Below, piece after piece: positions 32,660 to 39,995 of a stretch of DNA of 39,995 nucleotides (position 1 is the stretch's first letter; each line of letters starts with the position of its first letter). The DNA comes from Paenibacillus sp. (GTDB lineage: Bacteria; Bacillota; Bacilli; Paenibacillales; YIM-B00363). The notes below the pieces were generated by a model, which worked only from the letters and a program-made list of their open reading frames with translations, had not been told where the DNA came from and did not search any database. The translations under genes and the position numbers were made by a program. The DNA is taken from positions 1-39,995 of the forward strand of contig JAPSKX010000025.1 of assembly GCA_031181325.1 (NCBI GenBank), written 5' to 3'.

Positions 32660-33868
32660 TTATCCCTGCATCAATTTCCTATCTTTCGGCAGTAGGAAGG
32701 CAAGGATGCCTAGCAACGGCAAATAAGAACAAAGACGGATCGTAAACGCGACGCCGGTCTGATCCGTCAGCCAACCCAAAGCGACGGAACCAAGCCCCGC
32801 CAAGCCGAAAGAAAGGCCGAAGAACAACCCGGCAATCATACCGACCCGGCCGGGAAGCATTTCCTGCGCGTAGACGATAATAACCGAAAAACCGGACATT
32901 AGAATGCCGCCGACGGCTAGACACAGGAGGAAAGCGCCGGTCGGCCCGACATAAGGCAGCAGCAAGGAGAACGGCGCCGTTCCGAGGATGGAGAACCAAA
33001 TGACCTGTTTGCGGCCGATTCGATCCGCCAGCGGCCCGCCTAACAATGTCCCGGCCATACCGGCGAACTGCAGCGCGAACAGGGTCGTTTGCGCCCGATC
33101 CAAAGGAAGGCCGTACCGCTCCATAAAGTAAAAGGCATAATAACCGGTCATTCCGGCCAGATAGACGAATTTGGAAAAAAGGAGCACAACAAGCACGCCG
33201 ACCACGAACCAAATAAACCCGGTCGATCGGGCTGTCCGGACGACGGGAGTCGTCGATTTTCGTTCCGCTGGCATGGACTGCAACTTCGCCTTGTACCAAC
33301 GAGCGACATATGACTGAATAACGATTCCCGCCGCTGCGAGCAGCATGAACCAGAGAAACGCGGATTGACCGCGCGGCGTCACGACATAGGCGACCAAGAG
33401 AGGCGCAAGCGCCTGCCCGGCATTGCCGCCGACTTGGAAGACGGATTGCGCCAGCCCTCTCCCCTTCCCTCCCGCCACATGAGCCACTCGCGAGGATTCC
33501 GGGTGCAGGACGGAGGAGCCGATGCCGATGAAAGCGGCGGAAAGGATGAGCATGGACAAATTCGGCGCCAACGCCAATCCGGCCATGCCGAGCAGCGTGA
33601 ACGCCATGCCGAGCGGAAGCATCGACGGAGTCGGCTTTCGATCCGTGTAAGCTCCGATCAGCGGTTGCAGGACGGACGCCGTCAAATTCAGCGTAAATCC
33701 GATCCAGCCGATCTCCGTGAAGCTGAGCTTCATCGATTGCTGGAACATCGGAAATACGGCGGGAACGGCATTCTGCATGACATCGTTCAGCAAATGCGCC
33801 GCGCTGACACCGAGCAGTGCGGTGCCGGCGATTTGTTTAGGCGCGGGCGCTGCGGAAAAACTGGACAT
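32660..33868 (-). CDS. MFS exporter, fosmidomycin-resistance (Fsr)-like
   Basis: 402 aa from ATG 33868 after AAAGGTG. About 12 transmembrane helices are present. The opening GVSAAHLLNDVMQNAVPAVF, the first loop QPLIGAYTDRKPTPSMLPLG and SSVLHPESSRVAHVAGGKGR follow the Fsr subgroup of drug exporters. GGPLADRIGRKQVIWFSI is the second-half MFS signature. Such proteins export fosmidomycin and unrelated compounds; the natural substrate is unknown. It is divergent from an AraC-type gene that probably controls it. Confidence 0.85.
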   Translation of the reverse strand: MSSFSAAPAPKQIAGTALLGVSAAHLLNDVMQNAVPAVFPMFQQSMKLSFTEIGWIGFTLNLTASVLQPLIGAYTDRKPTPSMLPLGMAFTLLGMAGLALAPNLSMLILSAAFIGIGSSVLHPESSRVAHVAGGKGRGLAQSVFQVGGNAGQALAPLLVAYVVTPRGQSAFLWFMLLAAAGIVIQSYVARWYKAKLQSMPAERKSTTPVVRTARSTGFIWFVVGVLVVLLFSKFVYLAGMTGYYAFYFMERYGLPLDRAQTTLFALQFAGMAGTLLGGPLADRIGRKQVIWFSILGTAPFSLLLPYVGPTGAFLLCLAVGGILMSGFSVIIVYAQEMLPGRVGMIAGLFFGLSFGLAGLGSVALGWLTDQTGVAFTIRLCSYLPLLGILAFLLPKDRKLMQG

Positions 33869-33923
33869 CTCGATCACCTTTTCGTTTTCTCCCCATCCTA
33901 CCCGACGCCGGACGGCAGTTCAT

Positions 33924-33953
33924 CCGAAAAATTGCGCGATCGATGACCGAAAA
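33924..33953. promoter_or_regulatory. direct repeat CCGAAAA, candidate AraC site
   Basis: CCGAAAA occurs at 33924-33930 and 33947-33953, a 23-nt period close to two helical turns. It lies between the divergent MFS and AraC genes and just upstream of the AraC -10. Confidence 0.3.
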
Positions 33954-33966
33954 TGCCGGATTTCCA

Positions 33967-33975
33967 TGGTACAAT
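33967..33975 (+). promoter_or_regulatory. extended -10 element for the AraC gene at 33994
   Basis: TGGTACAAT is an extended -10 (TGn plus TACAAT) 18 nt before the start codon. No good -35 is seen, which fits an activated or extended -10 promoter. Confidence 0.45.
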
Positions 33976-33993
33976 GGTTCCGGGTGAAGAACA

Positions 33994-34809
33994 ATGATCG
34001 TACAAATCACAACCCCGATGCTGGAGCTATGGCGAATCGACGGAGCATTTTCGAACCAGCCTCACGCGCATGATTCCGAGTACCAAATCACCGTTCCCGT
34101 ACAAGGGCACTGCCACTTTACTCAGGAGAACAAAGATTACCGGTTGAGCGATGGAGGCGCGCTCGTTCAGCATCCCGGCGAACGGCACTCCTTCAAGGCA
34201 GGCAGCCTGTCGAGATTAATCATTTTCAAAATTCGGCGGGAAGGGTTCGCCTGCACCGAACTTCGAACCGAATCGGAATGGGAAGCGCGGCAGATGTTCG
34301 ATCCGTTGCAGTTATCGCGGTATTTTCGCCAATGGACGGATACGCTTCTGGGATGCGATCCGCGCGACCGATTGATTCAAGAACAAACGGAGATGCAGGT
34401 GATGACGTATTTATCCGCCGTCATGACCGGCAGCGGCCATCCGGTTCTATCGCAACCGAAATCCCGTATGCGGGTCGCCGGCAGCGATCGTCATCTGCAC
34501 CGAGTCCTTGACTATATTCATGGCCATTACCGAGAGGAGATCTCGGTCGATACGCTGGCGGGGATCGCCGCGCAAAGCCGTTACCATTTCATTCGTTTCT
34601 TCAAAGCCGCTATAGGTGAAACCCCTTATCAATATGTGCTGAAGCTTAAAATGAAAGAAGCGGTGCGTCTGCTGCGGACGACCCGGTCCAGCGTTACGGA
34701 AATCGCACTGAGCCTGGGCTATTCAAGCACAAGCTCATTCTATCGTGCGTTCGCCAACGCCTACGGGGAAAGTCCCGAACAGTGCCGCAACGCCGCTTCC
34801 CTCCGATAA
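33994..34809 (+). CDS. AraC-family transcriptional regulator
   Basis: 271 aa from ATG 33994; the ribosome-binding site is weak (GGGTGAAG). A cupin sensor with two metal-type histidines (QPHAHDSEYQ and HCHF) occupies about residues 20-75. A C-terminal AraC domain follows, with SVDTLAGIAAQSRYHFIRFF, GETPYQYVLKLKMKEAVRLL and SVTEIALSLGYSSTSSFYRA. It is divergent from the Fsr-like MFS exporter, its likely target, with a direct repeat between them. The promoter is unusually close (start codon about 18 nt from the -10), giving a very short leader. Confidence 0.88.
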   Translation: MIVQITTPMLELWRIDGAFSNQPHAHDSEYQITVPVQGHCHFTQENKDYRLSDGGALVQHPGERHSFKAGSLSRLIIFKIRREGFACTELRTESEWEARQMFDPLQLSRYFRQWTDTLLGCDPRDRLIQEQTEMQVMTYLSAVMTGSGHPVLSQPKSRMRVAGSDRHLHRVLDYIHGHYREEISVDTLAGIAAQSRYHFIRFFKAAIGETPYQYVLKLKMKEAVRLLRTTRSSVTEIALSLGYSSTSSFYRAFANAYGESPEQCRNAASLR

Positions 34810-34884
34810 TGCTATCCCGAATCCGTGACGACCCGGCGATTTCGCTGCCGGTACGGCGCAATATCCGGCGGCTCCCCATGAAAA

Positions 34885-34924
34885 AAGGAGCCTCCCCGCC
34901 GGTATCGACCGGGGACAGCTCCTT
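34885..34924 (-). terminator. terminator of tyrS
   Basis: AAGGAGC (34885-34891) pairs with GCTCCTT (34918-34924), extended by inner TCCCC/GGGGA. On the minus strand it is followed by six T residues. It starts seven bases after the tyrS stop. Confidence 0.8.
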
Positions 34925-34930
34925 CAACTC

Positions 34931-36220
34931 TTACTGGAATTTCGCGAGGTAGTAATTCTTCTTCCCGCGCCGCAGCACCACGTACGTGCCGTACAGCCGC
35001 TGCGCCGGGCCGACGACGAAGTCGATCGACGTCTGCTTCTCGCCGTTAACGAGCACCGCGCCGCTCTCGATATCCTGCTTCGCCTGGCGGCGGGACGGCG
35101 CCGCGCCGACCGCGACGACGAGATCGATCAGGCCCGTCTCCGCCTGGCCCTCGAACGTCGTCGTCGGCATCTCGGCGAGCGCCTCGACGAGATCCGCTTC
35201 GCTGAGCGACGCGAAGTCGCCCGAAAACAACGCCCGCGTAATGCTCTCCGCCGTGTCTACCGCGCCTTGGCCGTGTACGAGGCGCGTCACCTCGCGCGCG
35301 AGCGTCCGCTGCGCGTTGCGCTGCTCCGGACGCGACTTCACGTCCTCCTCGAGCGCCTCGATCTCCTCCGGCGTCAGGAACGTGAAGTACTTGAGGAACT
35401 TCACGACGTCGGCGTCGTCCGTGTTGATCCAGAACTGGTAGAACTGGTACACCGGCGTCTTCGTCCGGTCGAGCCATACGGCGCCCGATTCGGACTTGCC
35501 GAATTTCTTGCCGTCGCTCTTCGTCACGAGCGGCAGCGTCAACCCGTACGCATCGCCGCCGCCGAGCCTGCCGATCAAGTCGAGGCCCGCCGTAATGTTG
35601 CCCCATTGATCGCTGCCGCCGATCTGCAGCGAGCAGTCGTGGTCCTGCTTCAGCCTGTAGAAGTCATACGCCTGCAGGATCATGTAGCTGAATTCCGTGA
35701 ACGAAATGCCGTTCGCAAGACGCGATTGGACCGAATCCTTCGCAAGCATGTAATTCACCGTGAAGTACTTGCCGACGTCGCGCAGGAACGAGATCGCGTC
35801 GAGCGGCTTCAGCCAGTCGTAGTTGCTGACGAGCTTCGCCGGATTATCCTTCGCGTCGAAGTCGAGGAACCGGGACAGCTGTCCCTTGAGGCTGTCCGTC
35901 CATTGCGCTACGATATCGTCGGTATTGAGCGAACGCTCCGCCGAACGACCGCTCGGGTCGCCGATCAGCCCCGTGCCCCCGCCGACCAGCGCGATCGGCA
36001 CATGTCCGGCTTGCTGGAACCGAACGAGCGTCAATACCGGAAGCAAGTGTCCGATGTGGAGACTGTCCGCCGTCGGATCGAAGCCGCTGTACAAAGCGAT
36101 CCGCCCCTGCTTCAGCTTCTCGTCCAGCGCTTCGCGGTTCGTCGTCTGCTGAATCAGCCCGCGATATTCCAAATCCACCAATAAATCCGTCGTCCGTGCG
36201 TTCGCGATGTCGTTCGCCAT
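34931..36220 (-). CDS. tyrS: tyrosyl-tRNA synthetase
   Basis: 429 aa from ATG 36220 with AAGGGAG upstream; a GTG three codons earlier is less likely. This class I synthetase charges tRNA-Tyr. HIGH is at residues 55-58 (LHIGHLLP), the KMSKS loop is KFGKS in SDGKKFGKSESG, and the tyrosine pocket segments SGFDPTADS and YMILQAYDFYRLKQ are present, as is GGSDQWGNI. A C-terminal S4 RNA-binding domain (SRRQAKQDIESGAVLVNGEK) begins near 360. Expression is controlled by the tyrosine T-box just upstream, in which uncharged tRNA-Tyr allows read-through of a terminator. Confidence 0.97.
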   Translation of the reverse strand: MANDIANARTTDLLVDLEYRGLIQQTTNREALDEKLKQGRIALYSGFDPTADSLHIGHLLPVLTLVRFQQAGHVPIALVGGGTGLIGDPSGRSAERSLNTDDIVAQWTDSLKGQLSRFLDFDAKDNPAKLVSNYDWLKPLDAISFLRDVGKYFTVNYMLAKDSVQSRLANGISFTEFSYMILQAYDFYRLKQDHDCSLQIGGSDQWGNITAGLDLIGRLGGGDAYGLTLPLVTKSDGKKFGKSESGAVWLDRTKTPVYQFYQFWINTDDADVVKFLKYFTFLTPEEIEALEEDVKSRPEQRNAQRTLAREVTRLVHGQGAVDTAESITRALFSGDFASLSEADLVEALAEMPTTTFEGQAETGLIDLVVAVGAAPSRRQAKQDIESGAVLVNGEKQTSIDFVVGPAQRLYGTYVVLRRGKKNYYLAKFQ

Positions 36221-36253
36221 GACACTCACTCCCTTAACTGTTTTCTATACGCA

Positions 36254-36525
36254 AAAAAGACCCGCCCCCTATCAAGGGACGAGTCATCGCGTTACCACCC
36301 TACTTGAAAACGCACCGCTCTTGCGAACGCCTGCGTCTTCCACTCTCGCGTCGGATAACGGCGACTCCCGTCTCTCCCTTCCGCCTTCGGCGGTTTCGCG
36401 GAGAGATGCTCCCGGACGTAATTCGCGCGCAAGCTTCGGTTCGGCTCGCACCTTCCGCCGACTCTCTGATCCGACACGTCTTCGCGCTACTGCTTCCGTT
36501 CAAAGCGTTTCGATACGATTCGTTT
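36254..36525 (-). ncRNA. T-box leader, tyrosine-specific, upstream of tyrS
   Basis: The minus strand carries the T-box core AGGGTGGTAACGCG (36301-36288). It precedes the terminator stem GACTCGTCCC/GGGGGCGGGTC (36285-36259) and its run of six T residues. Stem I has the GNUG-type AGGTGCGAGCC segment, and the specifier loop reads GAATTACG, with UAC, a Tyr codon, at 36420-36418. Uncharged tRNA-Tyr would pair with UAC and the T-box bulge to form the antiterminator. Together with the promoter this fills the 348-nt gap between tyrS and the glycerophosphodiesterase gene. Confidence 0.93.
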
Positions 36526-36530
36526 GACCT

Positions 36531-36560
36531 ATTCTATCCGATTCGGGGGCGACTTTGCAA
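36531..36560 (-). promoter_or_regulatory. sigma-A promoter for the T-box/tyrS transcript
   Basis: TTGCAA (36560-36555), an 18-nt spacer and TAGAAT (36536-36531) lie at the head of the T-box leader, just past the end of the glycerophosphodiesterase gene. Confidence 0.65.
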
Positions 36561-36568
36561 GCCCTGTT

Positions 36569-38335
36569 TCATTCGATCCCGACGAGCGAACGCAGCTTCC
36601 CGGGATAATCCGTGATGATGCCGTCTACGTCGTAGGTGAGCGTCTCCCGCATATTCCGTTCGATGTTGACGGTCCACACCCACACTTCCCGATCTAACGC
36701 ATGCGCGCGGGAGATGAACCGCTCGGACAGCATCGTCTGGCTGATCGTGTAGAAGTCCACGTCGAGCAAGGAGACGTCCCCTGCGGCCGCGAACAAGATT
36801 TGACCGACCTTCAGTTCCGGCAGCTCGCGTTTTACCGTCTGGAGCACGCCGTAATCGAAGGATTGGACGTACACTTCCGGCGTCATGCCCGAAGCGGCGA
36901 TAAGCTCGGCCGTTCGGCGCGCCAGAGCGTCCGCGTCGCCGTACGGCTTGATCTCGACGACGAGCTTCGTCTTTCCCGCCGCCTCCTGCAGCGCCTCCTC
37001 CAGCGTCGCGATCCGTTCAGCCGGCATGCTCGTCCAGCCCCCCTTCACCTCCAGCGCGAGAAGCTCCGGATACGTCAGCTCATGGACGGGGAGCGGCACG
37101 CCCGCGACGCGTTCGAGCGTGTAGTCGTGATGCAGCACGACGACGCCGTCCTTCGACAGCTGCACGTCGATCTCGACCGCGTCGACGCCTCCTTCGATTG
37201 CGGCGCGCACGCTCGCCATCGTGTTTTCCGGCGCCGCGTGGATATCGCCCCGATGCGCGATCACCTTCACGTTCCAATCCAAATAGATCAGCCGATCGCC
37301 GTACGATTGGTGCAAGACGAGCATGCCCGCCGCATAGACGAGCGCGGCGAGCGCGATGGCGTATCGGACGTTCCGCGTGCGGAAATACCGCTTCAGCGCG
37401 AACTCCAGATGCCGAAGCACGCGGCTTCGGGACAGGCGCAGCCGATTTTCGAACGGAACGCCTGCGGCCCGCCGCATCACGTAGAACAATCGCGTCAACA
37501 AGACGAGATTGACGGGCACCGTAAGCGTCGCGAACAGCAGCGCCAGCAAGCTCGCGACGGGCACGTACCAGTCGGCCACGACGAACCGCAGCGGCGATTC
37601 CCAGCGCTCGATCAGGTACGACGCGCCGTACACCGCGGAGGCCGCCGCAACATAGATCGCCGCGTTGAGCAGCGCGATGTGCACGACGAGCGTGCCCATA
37701 TTTCTGCGCGTGAGCGCGAAGCTGCTGCGGATCGCCCGCGCCGTCGTTTGCCCTTCGACTAAAATAAAATGCATCGCGAAGACGCAGCGCAGGAACAAGT
37801 ACGCCGCGGCGGCCAAGGCGAGCGCATAGAGAAAAAGCAAAAATTTCGACTCGTACAGTTGCGTCACCAGCACGATCGGCACGTTCACGTTCCCGAGCAA
37901 CAGACCGGCGAGCGGCGTATCGACCCAAGGGGAAAACGTGAACAGCAGCAGCACCCATTGGATACATCCGAGCCCGAGCAACCGAGGCACCGCGCGCGCC
38001 GCCGTGGCGAACGCGTCCGAGATGTACGTGTCGCGGCCGAACAAGCGCTGCTGCGCGATGACGATGACCGTTCCGAAGTCGAGAAACATGATCATGCCGG
38101 CCGCGAAGCCGACGATCGCCAGAACTGCGCCGCCCTCGAGACTAAGCGCCAAGCGGTAGACGTCTCCGTTCAACAGCAGATTCGAGCCGATCGCCTTCAG
38201 GAAGCGATGGAAGAGAAAGACGAGCGCCGGGACGAACAACAGACCCGTCGCCGCCATATAGATCGATTCGAACACGAGAATTTGCTTCCAGACGCGCTGC
38301 ACGTCTCTTGCGCTGTGACGTATAAAAACTTTCAT
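36569..38335 (-). CDS. membrane-anchored glycerophosphodiester phosphodiesterase
   Basis: 588 aa from ATG 38335 with GGGAG upstream. Residues 1-340 form a membrane domain of about seven or eight helices of the GPDPase_memb type. The catalytic TIM barrel follows: AHRGDIHAAPENTMASV with His361, then VEIDVQLSKDGVVVLHHDYT with its second His, and VVEIKPYGD with the third Glu. The enzyme cleaves glycerophosphodiesters to an alcohol and glycerol-3-phosphate and may also process lipoteichoic-acid fragments, probably outside the membrane. The length and fusion are normal for Bacillales. Confidence 0.9.
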   Translation of the reverse strand: MKVFIRHSARDVQRVWKQILVFESIYMAATGLLFVPALVFLFHRFLKAIGSNLLLNGDVYRLALSLEGGAVLAIVGFAAGMIMFLDFGTVIVIAQQRLFGRDTYISDAFATAARAVPRLLGLGCIQWVLLLFTFSPWVDTPLAGLLLGNVNVPIVLVTQLYESKFLLFLYALALAAAAYLFLRCVFAMHFILVEGQTTARAIRSSFALTRRNMGTLVVHIALLNAAIYVAAASAVYGASYLIERWESPLRFVVADWYVPVASLLALLFATLTVPVNLVLLTRLFYVMRRAAGVPFENRLRLSRSRVLRHLEFALKRYFRTRNVRYAIALAALVYAAGMLVLHQSYGDRLIYLDWNVKVIAHRGDIHAAPENTMASVRAAIEGGVDAVEIDVQLSKDGVVVLHHDYTLERVAGVPLPVHELTYPELLALEVKGGWTSMPAERIATLEEALQEAAGKTKLVVEIKPYGDADALARRTAELIAASGMTPEVYVQSFDYGVLQTVKRELPELKVGQILFAAAGDVSLLDVDFYTISQTMLSERFISRAHALDREVWVWTVNIERNMRETLTYDVDGIITDYPGKLRSLVGIE

Positions 38336-38477
38336 CGCAAGTCTCCCAACGGTAAGCGTATGTTCCTTATCATAGCATCGATCCGCCGGAGACCGCCCGT
38401 TTGGAAACAATTCCCGCTCGAAAAAGAGAAACATTTCCGCCCGACGAACGGTCTACAAGTGCGGGAGATGATGTGGC

Positions 38478-39437
38478 ATGAGGAAATGGATGACAGGGGC
38501 GGCAGCGATCTGCGTCGTCGCGATCGCCGGTACGAATCTAGTCGCCTCGGCGGCGCCCGCTTCCGTCGAAGCGGTGCTGGCGTCGTTCCGGTGGTCGGCG
38601 AACGGCCAGTCGTTCGCGGCGGATACGACGTTCCATAACGGCACGGAACGCGTGCCGGGAAGCATGAACTACAAAGGCACTACATACATACCGATTCGAA
38701 TGGCAGCCGAAGCGCTCGGCCTGACGGTGCAGTGGGACGCGAAGACGTCTACCGCGACGCTCGTCGATTCGGAAAACGACGACGATCCCGTGTCGGACGT
38801 GCCCGGGAAATACCCGAACGCCTCGTATACCGTATCCGCGAAGCTGCTGAAGGCCGCGACGCTCTATAAGGACATGAACGAGAAGAGCGACGTCGTCGGC
38901 CCCGGCTTGAAGGCCGGACAAGCCGTCGTCGTGCTCGGCGAAGCCGGCGACGGGTGGCTGAAGGTCGTCGCGAACGGAAGCATCGGGTATGCGCGCACGG
39001 GCGCCACCGACTACGTGCCGTTCGCGAAGCGACCCGCCTGGGAGCGGACCGCGGACTCGATTATCGAAGCCGGCCTCGCCTATCTCGGCACTCCTTACGA
39101 ATTTGATGCCGATCTCGGCCAGACGGCGACGTTCGACTGTTCGTCGTTCGTGAATTACTTATACGAGATGCACGGCATGGATATGCCGCGGAACTCGCGC
39201 CAGCAGAGCGGTCTCGGCAAGCCGGTCGCGTTCGACGACCTGCGCAAAGGGGATCTGCTGTTCTTCACGACGCCGAAGCGAGCCGACCGCGAAGGCGTCG
39301 ACCGCGTCGGACATGTCGCGATCTACGTCGGCGGCGGCAAGGTGCTGCACACGTTCCGCGTCGGCATCGGCGTCACCGTTACGCAGCTCGACGATCATTG
39401 GATGGGACGCTTCCTCTCCGCGAAACGGGTGATCTAG
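38478..39437 (+). CDS. secreted C40 (NlpC/P60) peptidoglycan hydrolase with stalk and SH3 domains
   Basis: 319 aa with a signal peptide (MRKWMTGAAAICVVAIAG, cleavage near AlaSerAla at 23-25). Residues about 45-95 are a copper-amine-oxidase-N-like stalk (NYKGTTYIPIRMAAEALGLT), and about 112-180 an SH3 wall-binding domain. The NlpC/P60 peptidase begins near 192. Its triad is Cys221 in TFDCSSFVNYL, His279 in VGHVAIYVGGG and His291 in KVLHTFRV. It should cut peptide cross-links or gamma-D-Glu bonds of peptidoglycan outside the cell. The RBS GGGAG lies 13 nt from the ATG. It is divergent from the glycerophosphodiesterase. Confidence 0.92.
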   Translation: MRKWMTGAAAICVVAIAGTNLVASAAPASVEAVLASFRWSANGQSFAADTTFHNGTERVPGSMNYKGTTYIPIRMAAEALGLTVQWDAKTSTATLVDSENDDDPVSDVPGKYPNASYTVSAKLLKAATLYKDMNEKSDVVGPGLKAGQAVVVLGEAGDGWLKVVANGSIGYARTGATDYVPFAKRPAWERTADSIIEAGLAYLGTPYEFDADLGQTATFDCSSFVNYLYEMHGMDMPRNSRQQSGLGKPVAFDDLRKGDLLFFTTPKRADREGVDRVGHVAIYVGGGKVLHTFRVGIGVTVTQLDDHWMGRFLSAKRVI

Positions 39438-39528
39438 TTATTCTCGAAGCGCCGCGCGCGGCAGCAAGAGCGATCCGCCTTCCAAGGTCGTCGTTCGGAT
39501 GCCATTCCGCAGAAGCGGTAAGCGTCAA

Positions 39529-39574
39529 GAAAGCGGCAGCCTCGGACCGTAGTCGGTCCGGAGCTGCCGCTTTC
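39529..39574. terminator. bidirectional terminator between C40 peptidase and hypothetical gene
   Basis: GAAAGCGGCAGC (39529-39540) pairs with GCTGCCGCTTTC (39563-39574), and CGGACCG (39543-39549) with CGGTCCG (39554-39560), forming a long hairpin between two convergent stop codons. Confidence 0.75.
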
Positions 39575-39576
39575 TA

Positions 39577-39894
39577 TTACCCTTCTTCGATGTCCGCCAC
39601 CAATGCGCTCGCGACCTCCAGCATCTTCGGAATGACCGCCTCGTTGGCCCCGGACACATACAGATCGCCGTCGTAGTGCCGGAACGGGATTCTCGCGTCG
39701 CCGTAAGTCCATAGGAAGAAATCCCCTTCGATGGACATGCTGGCCGCGCCGCCGCTGCCCTTGACCGTGTATACGGACGTGTATTCGAATTCCGGTCGAG
39801 ACGCGAAATACCGCTTGCATTCTTCCAATGTAATCGTCTTGTCCCCGACTTCGTTCGTCTGAAACGAGCGGGTAATCCGGTATCGCCGACTCAT
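39577..39894 (-). CDS. hypothetical protein
   Basis: 105 aa from ATG 39894 with GGAGGG seven bases upstream; a TACAAT at 39941-39936 on this strand may be its -10. The sequence is mixed beta and helix: RYRITRSFQTNEVGDKTITL, ECKRYFASRPEFEYTS, then IEGDFFLWTYGDARIPFRHY and DGDLYVSGANEAVIPKMLEV. It has no signal peptide or membrane helix. I do not recognise a family; the composition suggests a small cytosolic sensor-like fold, which is only an impression. Confidence 0.6.
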   Translation of the reverse strand: MSRRYRITRSFQTNEVGDKTITLEECKRYFASRPEFEYTSVYTVKGSGGAASMSIEGDFFLWTYGDARIPFRHYDGDLYVSGANEAVIPKMLEVASALVADIEEG

Positions 39895-39995
39895 GTCGTT
39901 CCCTCCGCTTCCGTCTTCGCCTACATTAAGTTAGGATTGTACCAAAAAAACATCGGCGAGGAAACCGAACGAGACCGAATGCCGTTCTTCGCGAG

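Noticed and set aside
1-39995. CRISPR array, transposon, integron, prophage or toxin-antitoxin pair
   Set aside because: No regularly spaced repeats, transposase, integrase, phage or toxin-like genes were found; the only tandem repeat is the 12-nt array at 5538-5597.
1-39995. tRNA or rRNA genes
   Set aside because: The few non-coding gaps are short and filled with promoters, hairpins or the T-box; no cloverleaf with a CCA end or rRNA motif was seen.

Overview
The window looks like a chromosomal segment of a GC-rich, endospore-forming Firmicute of the Paenibacillaceae (Paenibacillus/Cohnella type). The evidence is a SpoVB gene, a tyrosine T-box leader before tyrS, Gram-positive ribosome-binding sites (GGAGG), a Mn-dependent inorganic pyrophosphatase start, a membrane-domain glycerophosphodiesterase, and the mix of AraC/LacI/PadR regulators with sugar-handling enzymes. 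No rRNA, tRNA, CRISPR array, insertion sequence or prophage gene was recognised. Genus is an inference.

Layout. 1-66: start of ppaC (minus). 192-1118: TRM11-like RNA methyltransferase. 1302-2663: MATE exporter with a leader hairpin. 2726-4282: spoVB, interrupted by an in-frame amber codon. 4403-5542: OmpR-type winged-helix regulator without receiver, then a five-copy 12-nt repeat and an MFS exporter (5688-6926). 7020-7550: permuted papain-like hydrolase. 7721-8569: uppP. 8708-13119: carbohydrate cluster (glycoamylase-like protein, frameshifted AraC regulator, GH127 arabinofuranosidase). 13103-14609: ECF sigma factor and DUF4871 anti-sigma-like protein, with an abnormal overlap. 14743-15996: second MFS. 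16162-20267: LacI regulator, two Gfo/Idh/MocA oxidoreductases and a ThuA-like protein in one minus-strand operon, with a LacI-type operator on its promoter. 20427-22181: chemoreceptor.

22322-26669 is a minus-strand run of five closely spaced genes: a divergent IF-3 paralogue, DUF6157, MoxR ATPase, DUF58 and DUF4129. 26740-27243: two small conserved-type hypotheticals. 27341-29029: divergent PhyH dioxygenase and AraC regulator. 29085-30776: M3 oligoendopeptidase. 30894-32545: PadR regulator coupled to a fused HAAS-FtsW/RodA protein. 32660-34809: divergent Fsr-like MFS exporter and AraC regulator. 34931-36560: tyrS with its T-box and promoter. 36569-38335: membrane glycerophosphodiesterase. 38478-39437: secreted C40 peptidase. 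39577-39894: small hypothetical.

The genes form independent small units. Several are regulator plus adjacent target: AraC/GH127, LacI/oxidoreductases, AraC/PhyH, PadR/HAAS-FtsW, AraC/MFS, sigma/anti-sigma. Three genes in the first 15 kb carry coding anomalies (amber in spoVB, two-base shift in an AraC gene, missing stop in the sigma gene). These are either real decay or consensus errors, and reads must be checked before they are interpreted. The strongest candidates for under-described biology are the IF-3 paralogue heading the MoxR/DUF58 operon and the PadR-controlled HAAS-FtsW/RodA fusion with an altered SEDS motif. I did not find a clear new defence or mobile system.
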